Source of the DNA: Halalkaliarchaeum desulfuricum
GTDB taxonomy: Archaea > Halobacteriota > Halobacteria > Halobacteriales > Haloferacaceae
Length of the DNA: 64,000 nucleotides
Assembly (NCBI RefSeq): GCF_002952775.1
Contig: NZ_CP025066.1
Coordinates: 992,001-1,056,000 of the forward strand
Reading direction: 5' to 3'
A program made the translations under genes and the position numbers. The first letter of the stretch is position 1; every line of letters starts with the position of its first letter. This document shows, piece after piece, positions 34,451 to 43,107 of the stretch. The notes under the pieces were generated by a model. The model worked only from the letters and a program-made list of their open reading frames with translations. It did not search any database and had not been told where the DNA came from.

Positions 34451-34496
34451 CGGAGTTCGAGGGGGAAAACAGGGACGGAGCAGAAACGCCGGCGGG

Positions 34497-34955
34497 TCAG
34501 GCCGGGTTTTTCCGGGTGAGTTCGCTCCCGCAGATCGGGCACCGGTCGTGCTGCTCGTCGAACTCCCGCCCGCAGCCGGCACACTGGAACAGCCAGTCGC
34601 GCTGTTCGGTGATCCCGTCCCGCGCGATCGCGTGAACGGCGATCCCGAGGTGCTCGGCGACGTTTTGCATCGCGTAGTCGTCGGTGACGAGCGTCCCGTC
34701 AAGTTCGAATGCGGTCGCGAGCAGACGGGTGTCCGTCTCCGACAGCTCGTCGGCGTCGCCGGTTTCGCGTGCCGCACGCGAGACCTTCTCGACGGTTCCC
34801 TCGGCGGGGATGTGGATGTGCATCCCCGCACCCTCCATCGCGTCGAACCTGAAGGCGTGTTCGCCCTCGAGTTCCTCCTGGACGAGCGGGATCGATGCCG
34901 TCTGCTCGTCGGTGTGATACTCGTGAATGAACGCGGACGTGTCGAGAACGTGCAT
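34497..34955 (-). CDS. nob1: Nob1-type rRNA endonuclease (PIN domain plus zinc ribbon)
   Basis: A 152-residue PIN-domain RNase that, in its family, cleaves the 3' end of pre-16S rRNA. Acidic catalytic residues are visible at D5 (VLDTSAF), E28/E29, D75 and D92/D93. The C-terminal zinc ribbon has CAGC (125-128) and CPIC (139-142). Its ATG abuts the stop of the PRC-barrel gene, so both form one minus-strand operon. It faces away from the IF-2 gene, keeping the translation theme. Confidence 0.93.
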   Translation of the reverse strand: MHVLDTSAFIHEYHTDEQTASIPLVQEELEGEHAFRFDAMEGAGMHIHIPAEGTVEKVSRAARETGDADELSETDTRLLATAFELDGTLVTDDYAMQNVAEHLGIAVHAIARDGITEQRDWLFQCAGCGREFDEQHDRCPICGSELTRKNPA

Positions 34956-35201
34956 CTAGCGTTGAACGACGATGTAGTCTTTGACCGCCTGCACTGTAGA
35001 GACCGGGACCCGTAGTCGTCCCCGATCGTCGGTGTCGAACGACACCTGCCGGACGTCGAGCTGCTCGTGGGGCGAAACGAGGAGATGTTCGAGGCGCCCG
35101 GACTTCAGGTCCATCGTGATGTTGTACAGGTCACCCAGCTCTGTGCCGTCGGTTCCCATGACGGCTTTCCCCGAGAGGTTCTCGGCGAGTATGTCTGCCA
35201 T
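34956..35201 (-). CDS. PRC-barrel domain protein
   Basis: An 81-residue protein made of one PRC-barrel: ADILAENLSGKAVMGTDGTELGDLYNITMDLKSGRLEHLLVSP, then a strand-rich end. Archaeal PRC-barrel proteins are found beside rRNA-processing genes and have also been linked to cell division. ATG 35201 is supported by TTTATATC at 35223-35230, about 25 bp upstream. It is the first gene of the operon with nob1. Divergent from infB. Confidence 0.85.
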   Translation of the reverse strand: MADILAENLSGKAVMGTDGTELGDLYNITMDLKSGRLEHLLVSPHEQLDVRQVSFDTDDRGRLRVPVSTVQAVKDYIVVQR

Positions 35202-35348
35202 GCTTCGAATGACAGACTGGAGCGATATAAACGCCACGGGGCGTCGGACGGTTGCGCGCCGGCTGTCGGACGGGCGACGGGGACGACGGTTCTGAAAGGC
35301 TTAACTCCCGCCCCCGACTGTACCAACCAAGGAGTTTTCGGGGGACCC

Positions 35349-37163
35349 ATGTCGAACGACACATCCACTGACGCCGGGACGGAGGACGCGGCCACGCTGC
35401 GGACGCCCATCGTCGCCGTCCTCGGCCACGTCGACCACGGGAAGACCAGCTTGCTCGACAAGATACGCGGCTCGGCCGTAAGCGAAGGCGAGTCCGGAGC
35501 GATCACCCAGCACATCGGCGCGACGGCGGTTCCGCTGGAGACGATCTCCTCGATGGCAGGGGAACTCGTCGATCCGGACGACTTCGATCTGCCGGGGCTT
35601 TTGTTCATCGACACGCCGGGACACCACTCGTTTTCGACGCTGCGGGCACGCGGCGGGGCGCTGGCCGACATCGCGATCCTCGTCGTCGACGTGAACGACG
35701 GGTTTCAGCCCCAGACCGAGGAGGCGATCGACATCATCCAGCGGACGGGCACGCCGTTCGTCGTCGCCGCGAACAAGGTCGACACGATCCCGGGATGGAA
35801 CCCGAACGAGGGCGCACCGATCAAGGCGAGCTACGACGCCCAGTCCGAACGGGTCCGATCGACCCTCGACGAGGGACTGTACGACATCATCGGCGACCTC
35901 TCGTCTGCGGGGTTTTCGGCCGACCTGTACTGGCGCGTTCAGGAGTTCCAGCGAAACATCGGCGTCGTCCCGGTGTCGGCAATGACCGGCGAGGGAGTGT
36001 CCGACCTGCTCGCGGTGCTGATGGGACTGTCCCAGCGATACATGCGCGAGGAGATGGAGGTCGACGTCTCGGGCTCCGGCGTCGGAACGGTGCTCGAGGT
36101 GAAAGAGGAGCGCGGGTTCGGTGCGACGATCGACGTCGTCGTCTACGACGGCGTGATCAGGGAAGGCGACACGATCGTCGTGGGCGGAATGGACGAGCCG
36201 ATCGTCACCGAGATCCGGGCGCTGTTGCAGCCCCGACCGCTGGCGGAGATCCGCACCGAGAACCGGTTCGAACGCGTCGACGAGATCGAGGCGGCCGCCG
36301 GCGTGAAGATCGCCGCGCCGGAACTCGACGACGCGATGGCGGGTGCGCCCGTCATGGTCGTGCGTGATCGCCCCGTCGAGGCCGTCGTCGACGACGTGCG
36401 CGCAGAGCTGGCGGAACTCGAGGTCGAAACCGAGGAAGACGGCGTCGTCGTCAAGGCCGACACCCTGGGGAGTCTCGAGGCGATGGCCGACGCGCTCCGG
36501 GAGGCGGAGATCCCGATCCTCCGGGCAGAGGTCGGCGACATCGCGCCCCGGGACGTCGCGGTCGCCGGCACCGCGAACGAGGCGACCTACCGGGCGATCC
36601 TCGGGTTCAACGTCGACGTACTCTCGAACGCCGAAGACGAACTCGAGGAGTCCGAAGTCGAGGTGTTCGTCGACGACGTCATCTACCAGCTCGTCGAGGA
36701 CTACGAGGCGTTCGTCGAGGAACGCGAACGGGCCCAGCAGGAGACGATCCTCGAGAAGATCGTTCGGCCCTGTCGGTTCCGGATCCTCGAAGACCACGTC
36801 TTCCGGCAGTCCGATCCGGCAGTAGTCGGCGTCGAAGTACTCTCGGGAACGCTCCAGAACAACCGGCACGTCGTCGCGTTCGAGAACAACGAGCCCGAGC
36901 GAAAGGGGCAGCTCGCGGGGATCCAAGAGCAGGGCGAGGACATCTCGGAGGCTCGTGCGGGAACCAGAGTCAGCGTCGCGATCGACGGCCCGACCGTCGG
37001 ACGGCAGATCGACGAGGGCGACGAGCTGTGGACGGAGCTGCCGGAGAAACACGCGAAGATCCTCGAACAGGAACTCGCAGACGAGATTCCGGCCGACGAG
37101 CGGGAGGCGCTGCAGGGCTACCTCGACAAACAGCGGAGCCGCGATCCGTTCTGGGGCAAATAA
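35349..37163 (+). CDS. infB: Translation initiation factor IF-2 (aIF5B)
   Basis: A 604-residue GTPase that promotes subunit joining. G1 is GHVDHGKTS (about 25-33), G3 DTPGHHSFSTLRARGGALADIAILVVD, and G4 NKVD. The later beta-barrel and C-terminal domains include LFxVSAMTGEGV-type NVGVVPVSAMTGEGVSDLL and the end LQGYLDKQRSRDPFWGK. Length matches archaeal IF-2, and there is no intein, although this gene hosts inteins in some archaea. Confidence 0.97.
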   Translation: MSNDTSTDAGTEDAATLRTPIVAVLGHVDHGKTSLLDKIRGSAVSEGESGAITQHIGATAVPLETISSMAGELVDPDDFDLPGLLFIDTPGHHSFSTLRARGGALADIAILVVDVNDGFQPQTEEAIDIIQRTGTPFVVAANKVDTIPGWNPNEGAPIKASYDAQSERVRSTLDEGLYDIIGDLSSAGFSADLYWRVQEFQRNIGVVPVSAMTGEGVSDLLAVLMGLSQRYMREEMEVDVSGSGVGTVLEVKEERGFGATIDVVVYDGVIREGDTIVVGGMDEPIVTEIRALLQPRPLAEIRTENRFERVDEIEAAAGVKIAAPELDDAMAGAPVMVVRDRPVEAVVDDVRAELAELEVETEEDGVVVKADTLGSLEAMADALREAEIPILRAEVGDIAPRDVAVAGTANEATYRAILGFNVDVLSNAEDELEESEVEVFVDDVIYQLVEDYEAFVEERERAQQETILEKIVRPCRFRILEDHVFRQSDPAVVGVEVLSGTLQNNRHVVAFENNEPERKGQLAGIQEQGEDISEARAGTRVSVAIDGPTVGRQIDEGDELWTELPEKHAKILEQELADEIPADEREALQGYLDKQRSRDPFWGK

Positions 37164-37198
37164 ACCCTTATGTGCGCGCCGAGTCCATCCTCGCCCGT

Positions 37199-37918
37199 AT
37201 GAGCGATCTCCCGGATGAGTTCAACTGCACCGTCACGAACTGGGAGTACATCTACGGGCTCTGTCGGAACGTCTCCGACCAGGTCAAACAAGACCAGTTC
37301 GAGCCGGACGTCATCGTCGCGCTCGCTCGCGGCGGCTGGTTCGCCGGCCGGTGTCTGTGTGACTTCCTCGGTCTGGACGACCTCGCCAGCCTCAAGATGG
37401 AACACTACGTCGGCACCGCGGCGAAAGCCGACGAACCGCAGGTTCGATATCCGATGCCGGAAGGGAGCGTCGACGGGAAGGACGTCCTCATCATCGACGA
37501 CATCGCCGACACCGGCGGGTCGATAAAGCGAGCCCACGAGTACGTCAACGAACGGAATCCGGAGACGGTGAGAACTGCGACGCTCCAGCTCCTCCAGACC
37601 AGCGAGTTCGAGCCGGACTTCGTCGGGGAACGTCTCGAGCGGTGGACCTGGGTGGTCTACCCGTGGAACTTCATCGAGGACATGATCGATCTCATCTCGG
37701 GGGTCATGGAGAAGGCCGACGAGGACACCTTCGATCGCGAGGCGATCAGACAGTACCTCTCCGCATACCACGAGGTCGACAGAATGGAGATGGAGATCGC
37801 CCAGCCGAACCGACTCGACGAGGTGCTCGCGGAGATGGAACGACGCGACGTCGTCGAACGGGTTACGGGAACCTTCGAGGACGACGGCAACGTCCCCCGC
37901 TGGCGGCTGGTCGAGTAA
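37199..37918 (+). CDS. Phosphoribosyltransferase (GPT/XPRT-like)
   Basis: A 239-residue PRTase. The PRPP loop is VLIIDDIADTGGSIKRA. The N-terminal VIVALARGGWFAGRCLCDFLGLDDLASLKMEHY is typical of hypoxanthine/xanthine-guanine-like enzymes. The C-terminal 80 residues are an extra helical domain (EKADEDTFDREAIRQYLSAYHEV) usual in archaeal members. It probably salvages a purine base or xanthine; the exact base is not clear. It starts 35 bp after infB and is followed at once by the ATP-NAD kinase gene. Confidence 0.9.
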   Translation: MSDLPDEFNCTVTNWEYIYGLCRNVSDQVKQDQFEPDVIVALARGGWFAGRCLCDFLGLDDLASLKMEHYVGTAAKADEPQVRYPMPEGSVDGKDVLIIDDIADTGGSIKRAHEYVNERNPETVRTATLQLLQTSEFEPDFVGERLERWTWVVYPWNFIEDMIDLISGVMEKADEDTFDREAIRQYLSAYHEVDRMEMEIAQPNRLDEVLAEMERRDVVERVTGTFEDDGNVPRWRLVE

Positions 37919-37919
37919 C

Positions 37920-39020
37920 ATGCACGTTGGCGTCGTCGTCAATCCGATCGCGGGAATGGGCGGTCGGGTCGGACTAAAAGGCACAGACGGGAAGGTACAG
38001 GAGGCCCGCGAGCGGGGCGCAGAGCCACGGGCACCGGACCGGGCGCGCCGTGCGCTGTCCAGACTTGCCGAACTCGATCCCGACGTTCGGGTGTCGGCGG
38101 TCGCGGACCCGATGGGTGAGTCGCTCGTCCGAGAGGCGGGTCTCGAACCCGAAGTGGTCGCCGAGCCGTCGGACCCGTTCGGCGACGCGCCGGCGGAGGA
38201 CGATGAGTACGCCCGCGCGGAAACCTCCGCCGGAGACACCCGACGGGCGGTCGAGGCGTTCCTGGAGGCGGGCGTAGATCTGGTTCTGTTCGTCGGGGGC
38301 GACGGCACCGCCGCCGACGTCGCCGAAGCGCTGGAGGGGACCGACACACCGATGCTGGGCGTCCCGGCGGGCGTAAAAGTGTACTCCTCGGTGTTTGCCG
38401 TCTCCCCGGAGGACGCCGCCGCGGTGGCGGTTTCCTTCGAGCGCACCGAGCGCCGCGAGGTGATGGACATCGACGAGGACGAGTATCGCGAGGGTGAAGT
38501 GAATCCGGAGCTGCGGGCGATCGCCCGCGTCCCCGTCGCCGAGGACCTCCAGTCGTCGAAACAGCTCGGCGGCGGCACCGTCGAGTCGCTCGCGGAGGGG
38601 TTCGCCGCCGACGTCGAGGAAGGGGTCACCTACGTGCTCGGGCCGGGATCGACGCTGGGGGCGATCAAAGAGCAACTGGGTTTCGAGGGGTCCCCCCTCG
38701 GCGTGGACGTCTGGCGGGACGGCGAGGTGCTCGCCCGTGACGCGACCGAAGACGAGATCCTGGAATGTCTGGGCGAGCGCAACGTCGTGGTCGTCACCCC
38801 GATCGGTGGCCAGGGGTTCGTCCTCGGCCGGGGCAACCCGCAACTGTCGCCGGCGGTGATCCAGCAGAGTGAACTCGAGGTGGTCGCCTCCCGTCGGAAA
38901 CTCGACGATCTGCGCGTGCTCCGGGTGGATACCGACGATCCCGAACTCGACGAGTCGCTCCGCGGCTGGATTCGAGTGCGCGTGGGTGCCTACGAAACCC
39001 GGATGATGAAGATCGTCTGA
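37920..39020 (+). CDS. ATP-NAD kinase family protein (AcoX-like)
   Basis: A 366-residue protein with the NAD-kinase/diacylglycerol-kinase signature GGDGT at 126-130 and the N-terminal VGVVVNPIAGMGG. It belongs to the ATP-NAD kinase group that includes AcoX-type proteins, longer than the catalytic NAD kinase NadK. The reaction is likely phosphorylation of a nucleotide-like substrate, but NAD kinase activity is not certain. An acidic insertion around residues 85-108 is typical of halophiles. It overlaps the end of the PRTase gene region by spacing of only one base. Confidence 0.88.
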   Translation: MHVGVVVNPIAGMGGRVGLKGTDGKVQEARERGAEPRAPDRARRALSRLAELDPDVRVSAVADPMGESLVREAGLEPEVVAEPSDPFGDAPAEDDEYARAETSAGDTRRAVEAFLEAGVDLVLFVGGDGTAADVAEALEGTDTPMLGVPAGVKVYSSVFAVSPEDAAAVAVSFERTERREVMDIDEDEYREGEVNPELRAIARVPVAEDLQSSKQLGGGTVESLAEGFAADVEEGVTYVLGPGSTLGAIKEQLGFEGSPLGVDVWRDGEVLARDATEDEILECLGERNVVVVTPIGGQGFVLGRGNPQLSPAVIQQSELEVVASRRKLDDLRVLRVDTDDPELDESLRGWIRVRVGAYETRMMKIV

Positions 39021-39179
39021 TCGCCCGCCGCGACGGAGATCGGTTGTACTTTTAACTCAGTTGTATCCTACTCCCATCCTTTCATATTCTCCAGCGTGTG
39101 CGGCTCCCCTTCCATACGGAACCTCGTCATTAATGAACATACAGACAAGATTAAGGACGTATGTGGCCTACGGCGTGCC

Positions 39180-40211
39180 ATGGAAACGCGAAAGGTGCAG
39201 CGGCTCGGTCCATCGACGCTGGCGATGACACTTCCGGCGGAGTGGACCAGGGAACACGACGTCGACAAGGGAGACGAGGTGTCGATCCGGATCGGCGGCA
39301 AGGGAACGTTGACGGTGCTGCCACAGTCGACAAGCACCGAGGAGTCCGAGGCGACCATTCACGCCGACGCGCTCGACGCGGACGCGCTGGAGCGGGCGAT
39401 CGTCGCCCAGTACGTGCTCGGCCGGCGGGTGATCCACGTCCGGCAGTCGGAGGGTGCACTCGACAGCGATCACATCAACGCCGTATATAAGGCCGAAACC
39501 CAGCTCATGGGACTCGGCGTCATCGAAGAGACCCCCGAAAGCATCGCCATCAGGTGTTCGGTCGACCCCGAGGACTTCACCCTGGACAACCTCCTCGAGC
39601 GGCTGGAAAACACCGGCTCGACGATGCGCGGGGAGGCGGTGAAGGCGCTCGCACACGGCAACCCGGACCTCGCACAGCGCGCGCTCAACCGCGAGCGGCA
39701 GGCGAACAAGATCTTCGTGCTCATGCTGCGGCTCATCTTTACCGCCTACCAGAACCCGAACCTCTGTCGGGCCGTGGGGCTGGAATCGGGGTTCCCGCTG
39801 ATCGGCTACCGATCGGTCGCAAAGAACCTCGAACTCACCGCGGACAACGCGGAGGACATCGCCGACATCGTCCTGGAGATCGACGGACACACCCTCGATA
39901 TCGACGGCGGAACGATGCGACAGATCCGCGAGTTCACGGACAGCGTCGACGAACTCACGAGCCTGGCGGTCCGATCGGTCGTGGAACGCGACTACGATCT
40001 CACGATCGAGTGTCGGGAGCTGTTCCGCGGACTCGCAGACCGCGAGCGGGAGATCCTCGACGACCTCCCGGAGCTGTCCAATCAGGAGCTGCTCCACGTC
40101 CGGGAAGTGCTGGTGAGCCTCCAGCAGACTGCCCAGTACGCGATGCGCAACGCCGAGATCGCGGCGAACCTCGCGCTCAACGAGGAATCCGAACACGTAG
40201 AAATTTCGTGA
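39180..40211 (+). CDS. PhoU-domain protein with N-terminal AbrB/SpoVT DNA-binding domain
   Basis: A 343-residue regulator. Residues 1-50 (METRKVQRLGPSTLAMTLPAEWTREHDVDKGDEVSIRIGG) form a SpoVT/AbrB-type swapped-hairpin DNA-binding domain. The rest holds two PhoU helical domains (EILDDLPELSNQELLHVREVLVSLQQTAQYAMRNAEIA). Archaeal proteins of this architecture regulate phosphate uptake. No Pst transporter is beside it, so the target is elsewhere or unknown. Confidence 0.9.
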   Translation: METRKVQRLGPSTLAMTLPAEWTREHDVDKGDEVSIRIGGKGTLTVLPQSTSTEESEATIHADALDADALERAIVAQYVLGRRVIHVRQSEGALDSDHINAVYKAETQLMGLGVIEETPESIAIRCSVDPEDFTLDNLLERLENTGSTMRGEAVKALAHGNPDLAQRALNRERQANKIFVLMLRLIFTAYQNPNLCRAVGLESGFPLIGYRSVAKNLELTADNAEDIADIVLEIDGHTLDIDGGTMRQIREFTDSVDELTSLAVRSVVERDYDLTIECRELFRGLADREREILDDLPELSNQELLHVREVLVSLQQTAQYAMRNAEIAANLALNEESEHVEIS

Positions 40212-40241
40212 GCGGCGCAGGCGACACCGCGGCTCCAGCGA

Positions 40242-41288
40242 CTAGCCCTCCCCGAACCCCGGCGGCTCGAACGGACACAGTTCGTCGGTTGCGAACGGGT
40301 TTCCGGTTTCCGCGTACGCACGGGCTCGGCTCCCGCCACAGATGTCCCGGTACGGACAGGCCCCACAGCGTCCTTCGAGGTTACTCCGGTCCCTGAGCTG
40401 TCGGAACAGGGAAGCTTCACGGTACGTCTCGACGATCGAACGCTCCCGAACGTTGTCCACGGATTTTCGAAACAACTCCGAGGGTTGAACGTTCCCCACG
40501 TGATCGACGTGGACGATGCCGTCCCCCGCGTAGGTTCCAAACTGGTCGCGGACACCGGTGACGATCTCCCCGCGCTGAATGGCGACCCGACGGTACTGGG
40601 GCGCCTCGATCGTCCGGACGTCGAACGGAGAGACGTTCGACGCCTCGTGGAGCCAGCGCATGATCGCGTCCGCGGTCGACGGATCGACGTTTTCGAGAGT
40701 GCAATCGGATGCCGGAATCACGAAAAACAGGTTCCACAGCACGATGTCTAGCTCCTCGATCCTGTCGCGAATCGCCGGCAGCTCCTCGAACGTTTCGCGG
40801 CTCACGACAGTGTTTACCCCCGCCGGCAAGCCCACCTCGCGTGCGGCTTCGAGCGTCTCGACTGCCGCCTCGAAGCTTCCGGGCGCCGAGCGAACCGCGT
40901 CGTGCCCCTCGGCGGTTGCTCCTTCGAGGCCGACAGCGAGACGATAGAGCCCGGCCTCCGAGAGGCGTTCGAGGCAGTCCAGGGAGATACCGCCCGACAG
41001 GGAGGCGTCGAGTGCGACAGTGAGCCCGATCCCGTTTCCGTATTCGACGAGTTCGAAGAGGTCGTCGCGTTCGAGCGGATCGCCACCGGAAAAGACGACG
41101 AGCAGTCCCTTCCCGAACTCCCGGAGGCTATCGAGCAGCCGTTTTGCCTCCTGGGTCGTCAGTTCCTCGGGATGTGGCTGCTCGGTCGGGTTCCGACGGC
41201 AGTTCGCGGAACCGACGCCGCCTGCCCGCGTGCTCTCCCAGGTCACGACGAGCGGTCTATCGTCGGTGTCTATTGCTTCCGATTTCAT
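40242..41288 (-). CDS. Pseudo-radical-SAM/SPASM domain protein
   Basis: A 348-residue haloarchaeal protein built like radical SAM/SPASM peptide or heme-modifying enzymes. The core barrel is recognisable (TWESTRAGGVGSANCRRNPTEQPHPEELT, VFSGGDPLERDDLFELVEYG, GVNTVVSRETFEELPAI). The C-terminal SPASM-like cysteine cluster CGACPYRDICGGSRARAYAETGNPFATDELC is intact. At the C-x3-C-x2-C site only Cys30 is left; the first two positions are Gly23 and Ser27. Thus the usual SAM iron-sulfur cluster cannot be held by three cysteines. A named haloarchaeal group of such pseudo-rSAM proteins exists. Confidence 0.88.
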   Translation of the reverse strand: MKSEAIDTDDRPLVVTWESTRAGGVGSANCRRNPTEQPHPEELTTQEAKRLLDSLREFGKGLLVVFSGGDPLERDDLFELVEYGNGIGLTVALDASLSGGISLDCLERLSEAGLYRLAVGLEGATAEGHDAVRSAPGSFEAAVETLEAAREVGLPAGVNTVVSRETFEELPAIRDRIEELDIVLWNLFFVIPASDCTLENVDPSTADAIMRWLHEASNVSPFDVRTIEAPQYRRVAIQRGEIVTGVRDQFGTYAGDGIVHVDHVGNVQPSELFRKSVDNVRERSIVETYREASLFRQLRDRSNLEGRCGACPYRDICGGSRARAYAETGNPFATDELCPFEPPGFGEG

Positions 41289-41427
41289 GCTCGTGAATTG
41301 ACCGATGAAGTCGGTGCTACCCGACGTTTGGCCCCTCAGGGGAATATAGTTCGATGCATGTTCTAACCGAATGAAAAAACCCCCGTACGGAAGAGGATCA
41401 AAAATCCACCCGTGGTCGGTACGCGAC

Positions 41428-41434
41428 TTTTTAA
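41428..41434 (+). promoter_or_regulatory. TATA box of the pilB-pilC-type operon
   Basis: TTTTTAA lies about 35 bp before ATG 41467. It lies downstream of the in-frame ATG at 41371, which therefore cannot be the start. Confidence 0.6.
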
Positions 41435-41466
41435 GTCCCCTCCTCCCGTTGTCGTATCCAAGCGAA

Positions 41467-43107
41467 ATGTCAGGTGAGCGCTCTACCGAGGAAATCGGTG
41501 GACTAACGCGGCGCATACGACACGTCTGGGAGCTGTTTCGGGGCTCGAATCTGGACGTGCGACCGTTCCGTCCGTCCACAGACGGAACGCTGTCGACGTT
41601 CACTCTGCCGCCGGGCGAACGGGAAGTCGAACGCTACTGGGTGAACGCTCCGTACGCATACGTCGTCATCACCTACGACGAGACCGAAAACGAACACCGA
41701 TACTACGCCGTCGAACCGGACCTCGACGAGTTCGGACGGGCACTGCTCGGCCGCGTCGTCGAGGACATCCGTGATCCGCTGTTGTTCCGGGAGGACATCG
41801 ATCCCATCGACGAGTCGACGCTCGGAGCCGAAGTGGAGTCGCTGCTCGAACAGTACGGGATAGAGCCCGACATGGCAACGTTTCACACGCTCGTATACTA
41901 CCTCCTCCGCGACTTCCAGGGGTACGGAAAGGTCGACCCCCTGTTGAACGACCCTCGTATCGAGGACATCTCCTGTGACGGGTACGATCTCCCGATATTC
42001 GTCTACCACGCGGAGTACACTGACGTCAAAACGAATATCTCGTTTCCTCCCACTGAGCTGGACAACTACGTCGTTCGGCTCGCCCAGCAGTCCGGCAAAC
42101 ACATCAGCGTCGGGGAGCCCATCGTCGAGACGACGCTGCCGGACGGCTCGCGTGCGGAACTGGCGTATGGCGAGGAAGTCACCCCACGGGGGTCGGCGTT
42201 CACCATCCGACAGTACGCCGAGGAGCCGTTCACGCCGATCGACCTGGTGAACTACGGGACGTACAACGTCGAGCAGATGGCGTACTTCTGGCTGTGTATC
42301 GAACACAACAAGTCGCTGATCTTCGCCGGCGGCACCGCGTCGGGGAAGACCACCTCGATGAACGCCGTCTCGATGTTCGTTCCGCCGCGGGCGAAGGTGC
42401 TGACGATCGAAGACACCCGGGAACTGTCGCTGTATCACGACAACTGGCTCTCGTCTATCACCCGGGAACGGCTCCAGGAAGGGGCCGACCTCGACATGTA
42501 CGACCTGCTCCGGTCGGCACTCCGTCATCGCCCGGAGTATATCATCGTCGGCGAGGTCCGCGGCGAGGAGGCGGTGACCCTGTTCCAGGCGATGAACACC
42601 GGCCACACGACGTTTTCGACGATCCACGCCGACTCGGTCCGGACCGTCATAAACCGGCTGGAGAACGAGCCGATAAACGTTCCCCGTGCGATGGTGCAGT
42701 CGCTCGACATGGTCGTCGTCCAGCGACTCGTCAGGTTCGACGACGAACGCCTCCGGCGAGCGAAGATCATCGGGGAGATACGCGGGATCGACCAGCGAAC
42801 CGGGGAACTGGATTACGCCTCGGCGTTCGACTGGAACCCCACATCCGACACCTTCTCCCGAAACGATTCGTCGTTGCTTTCGGAAATCCAGGAGGATCGG
42901 GCGTGGAGTCGGTCGGAGTTGCTCTCGGAGCTTCGACGTCGCGAGACGTTCCTCCGGAAACTCCAGGAGATCGGCGTGACCGGCTACCGTCGCTTTACCG
43001 CACTCGTAAACGAGTACTACGCCGATCCCGAACGGACGATGCGACGGCTCGAATCGGAGGTCGAGGCGGCCGGCGACGGGGCGACCGCCGGCGCCGAGGT
43101 CGACTGA
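41467..43107 (+). CDS. Type IV pilus/secretion ATPase (PilB/GspE, TadA-like)
   Basis: A 546-residue secretion ATPase that powers assembly of a type IV pilus-like filament. Walker A is AGGTASGKTTSMNAV (about 286-300). The Asp box, Walker B-type IIVGEVRGEEAVTLFQAMNTGHTTFSTIHADS, and the conserved KVLTIEDTRELSL are present. An N-terminal domain of about 180 residues comes before the core. The PilC-type membrane platform follows with a one-base stop/start overlap. No pilin, prepilin peptidase or other minor component is in the window. Confidence 0.93.
   Translation: MSGERSTEEIGGLTRRIRHVWELFRGSNLDVRPFRPSTDGTLSTFTLPPGEREVERYWVNAPYAYVVITYDETENEHRYYAVEPDLDEFGRALLGRVVEDIRDPLLFREDIDPIDESTLGAEVESLLEQYGIEPDMATFHTLVYYLLRDFQGYGKVDPLLNDPRIEDISCDGYDLPIFVYHAEYTDVKTNISFPPTELDNYVVRLAQQSGKHISVGEPIVETTLPDGSRAELAYGEEVTPRGSAFTIRQYAEEPFTPIDLVNYGTYNVEQMAYFWLCIEHNKSLIFAGGTASGKTTSMNAVSMFVPPRAKVLTIEDTRELSLYHDNWLSSITRERLQEGADLDMYDLLRSALRHRPEYIIVGEVRGEEAVTLFQAMNTGHTTFSTIHADSVRTVINRLENEPINVPRAMVQSLDMVVVQRLVRFDDERLRRAKIIGEIRGIDQRTGELDYASAFDWNPTSDTFSRNDSSLLSEIQEDRAWSRSELLSELRRRETFLRKLQEIGVTGYRRFTALVNEYYADPERTMRRLESEVEAAGDGATAGAEVD

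Noticed and set aside
40242-41603. Longer reading of the pseudo-rSAM gene from 41603
   Set aside because: The added N-terminal 105 residues overlap the divergent pilB promoter and 5' end and look non-coding. ATG 41288 fits the start of homology and a TATA-like element near 41345-41352.
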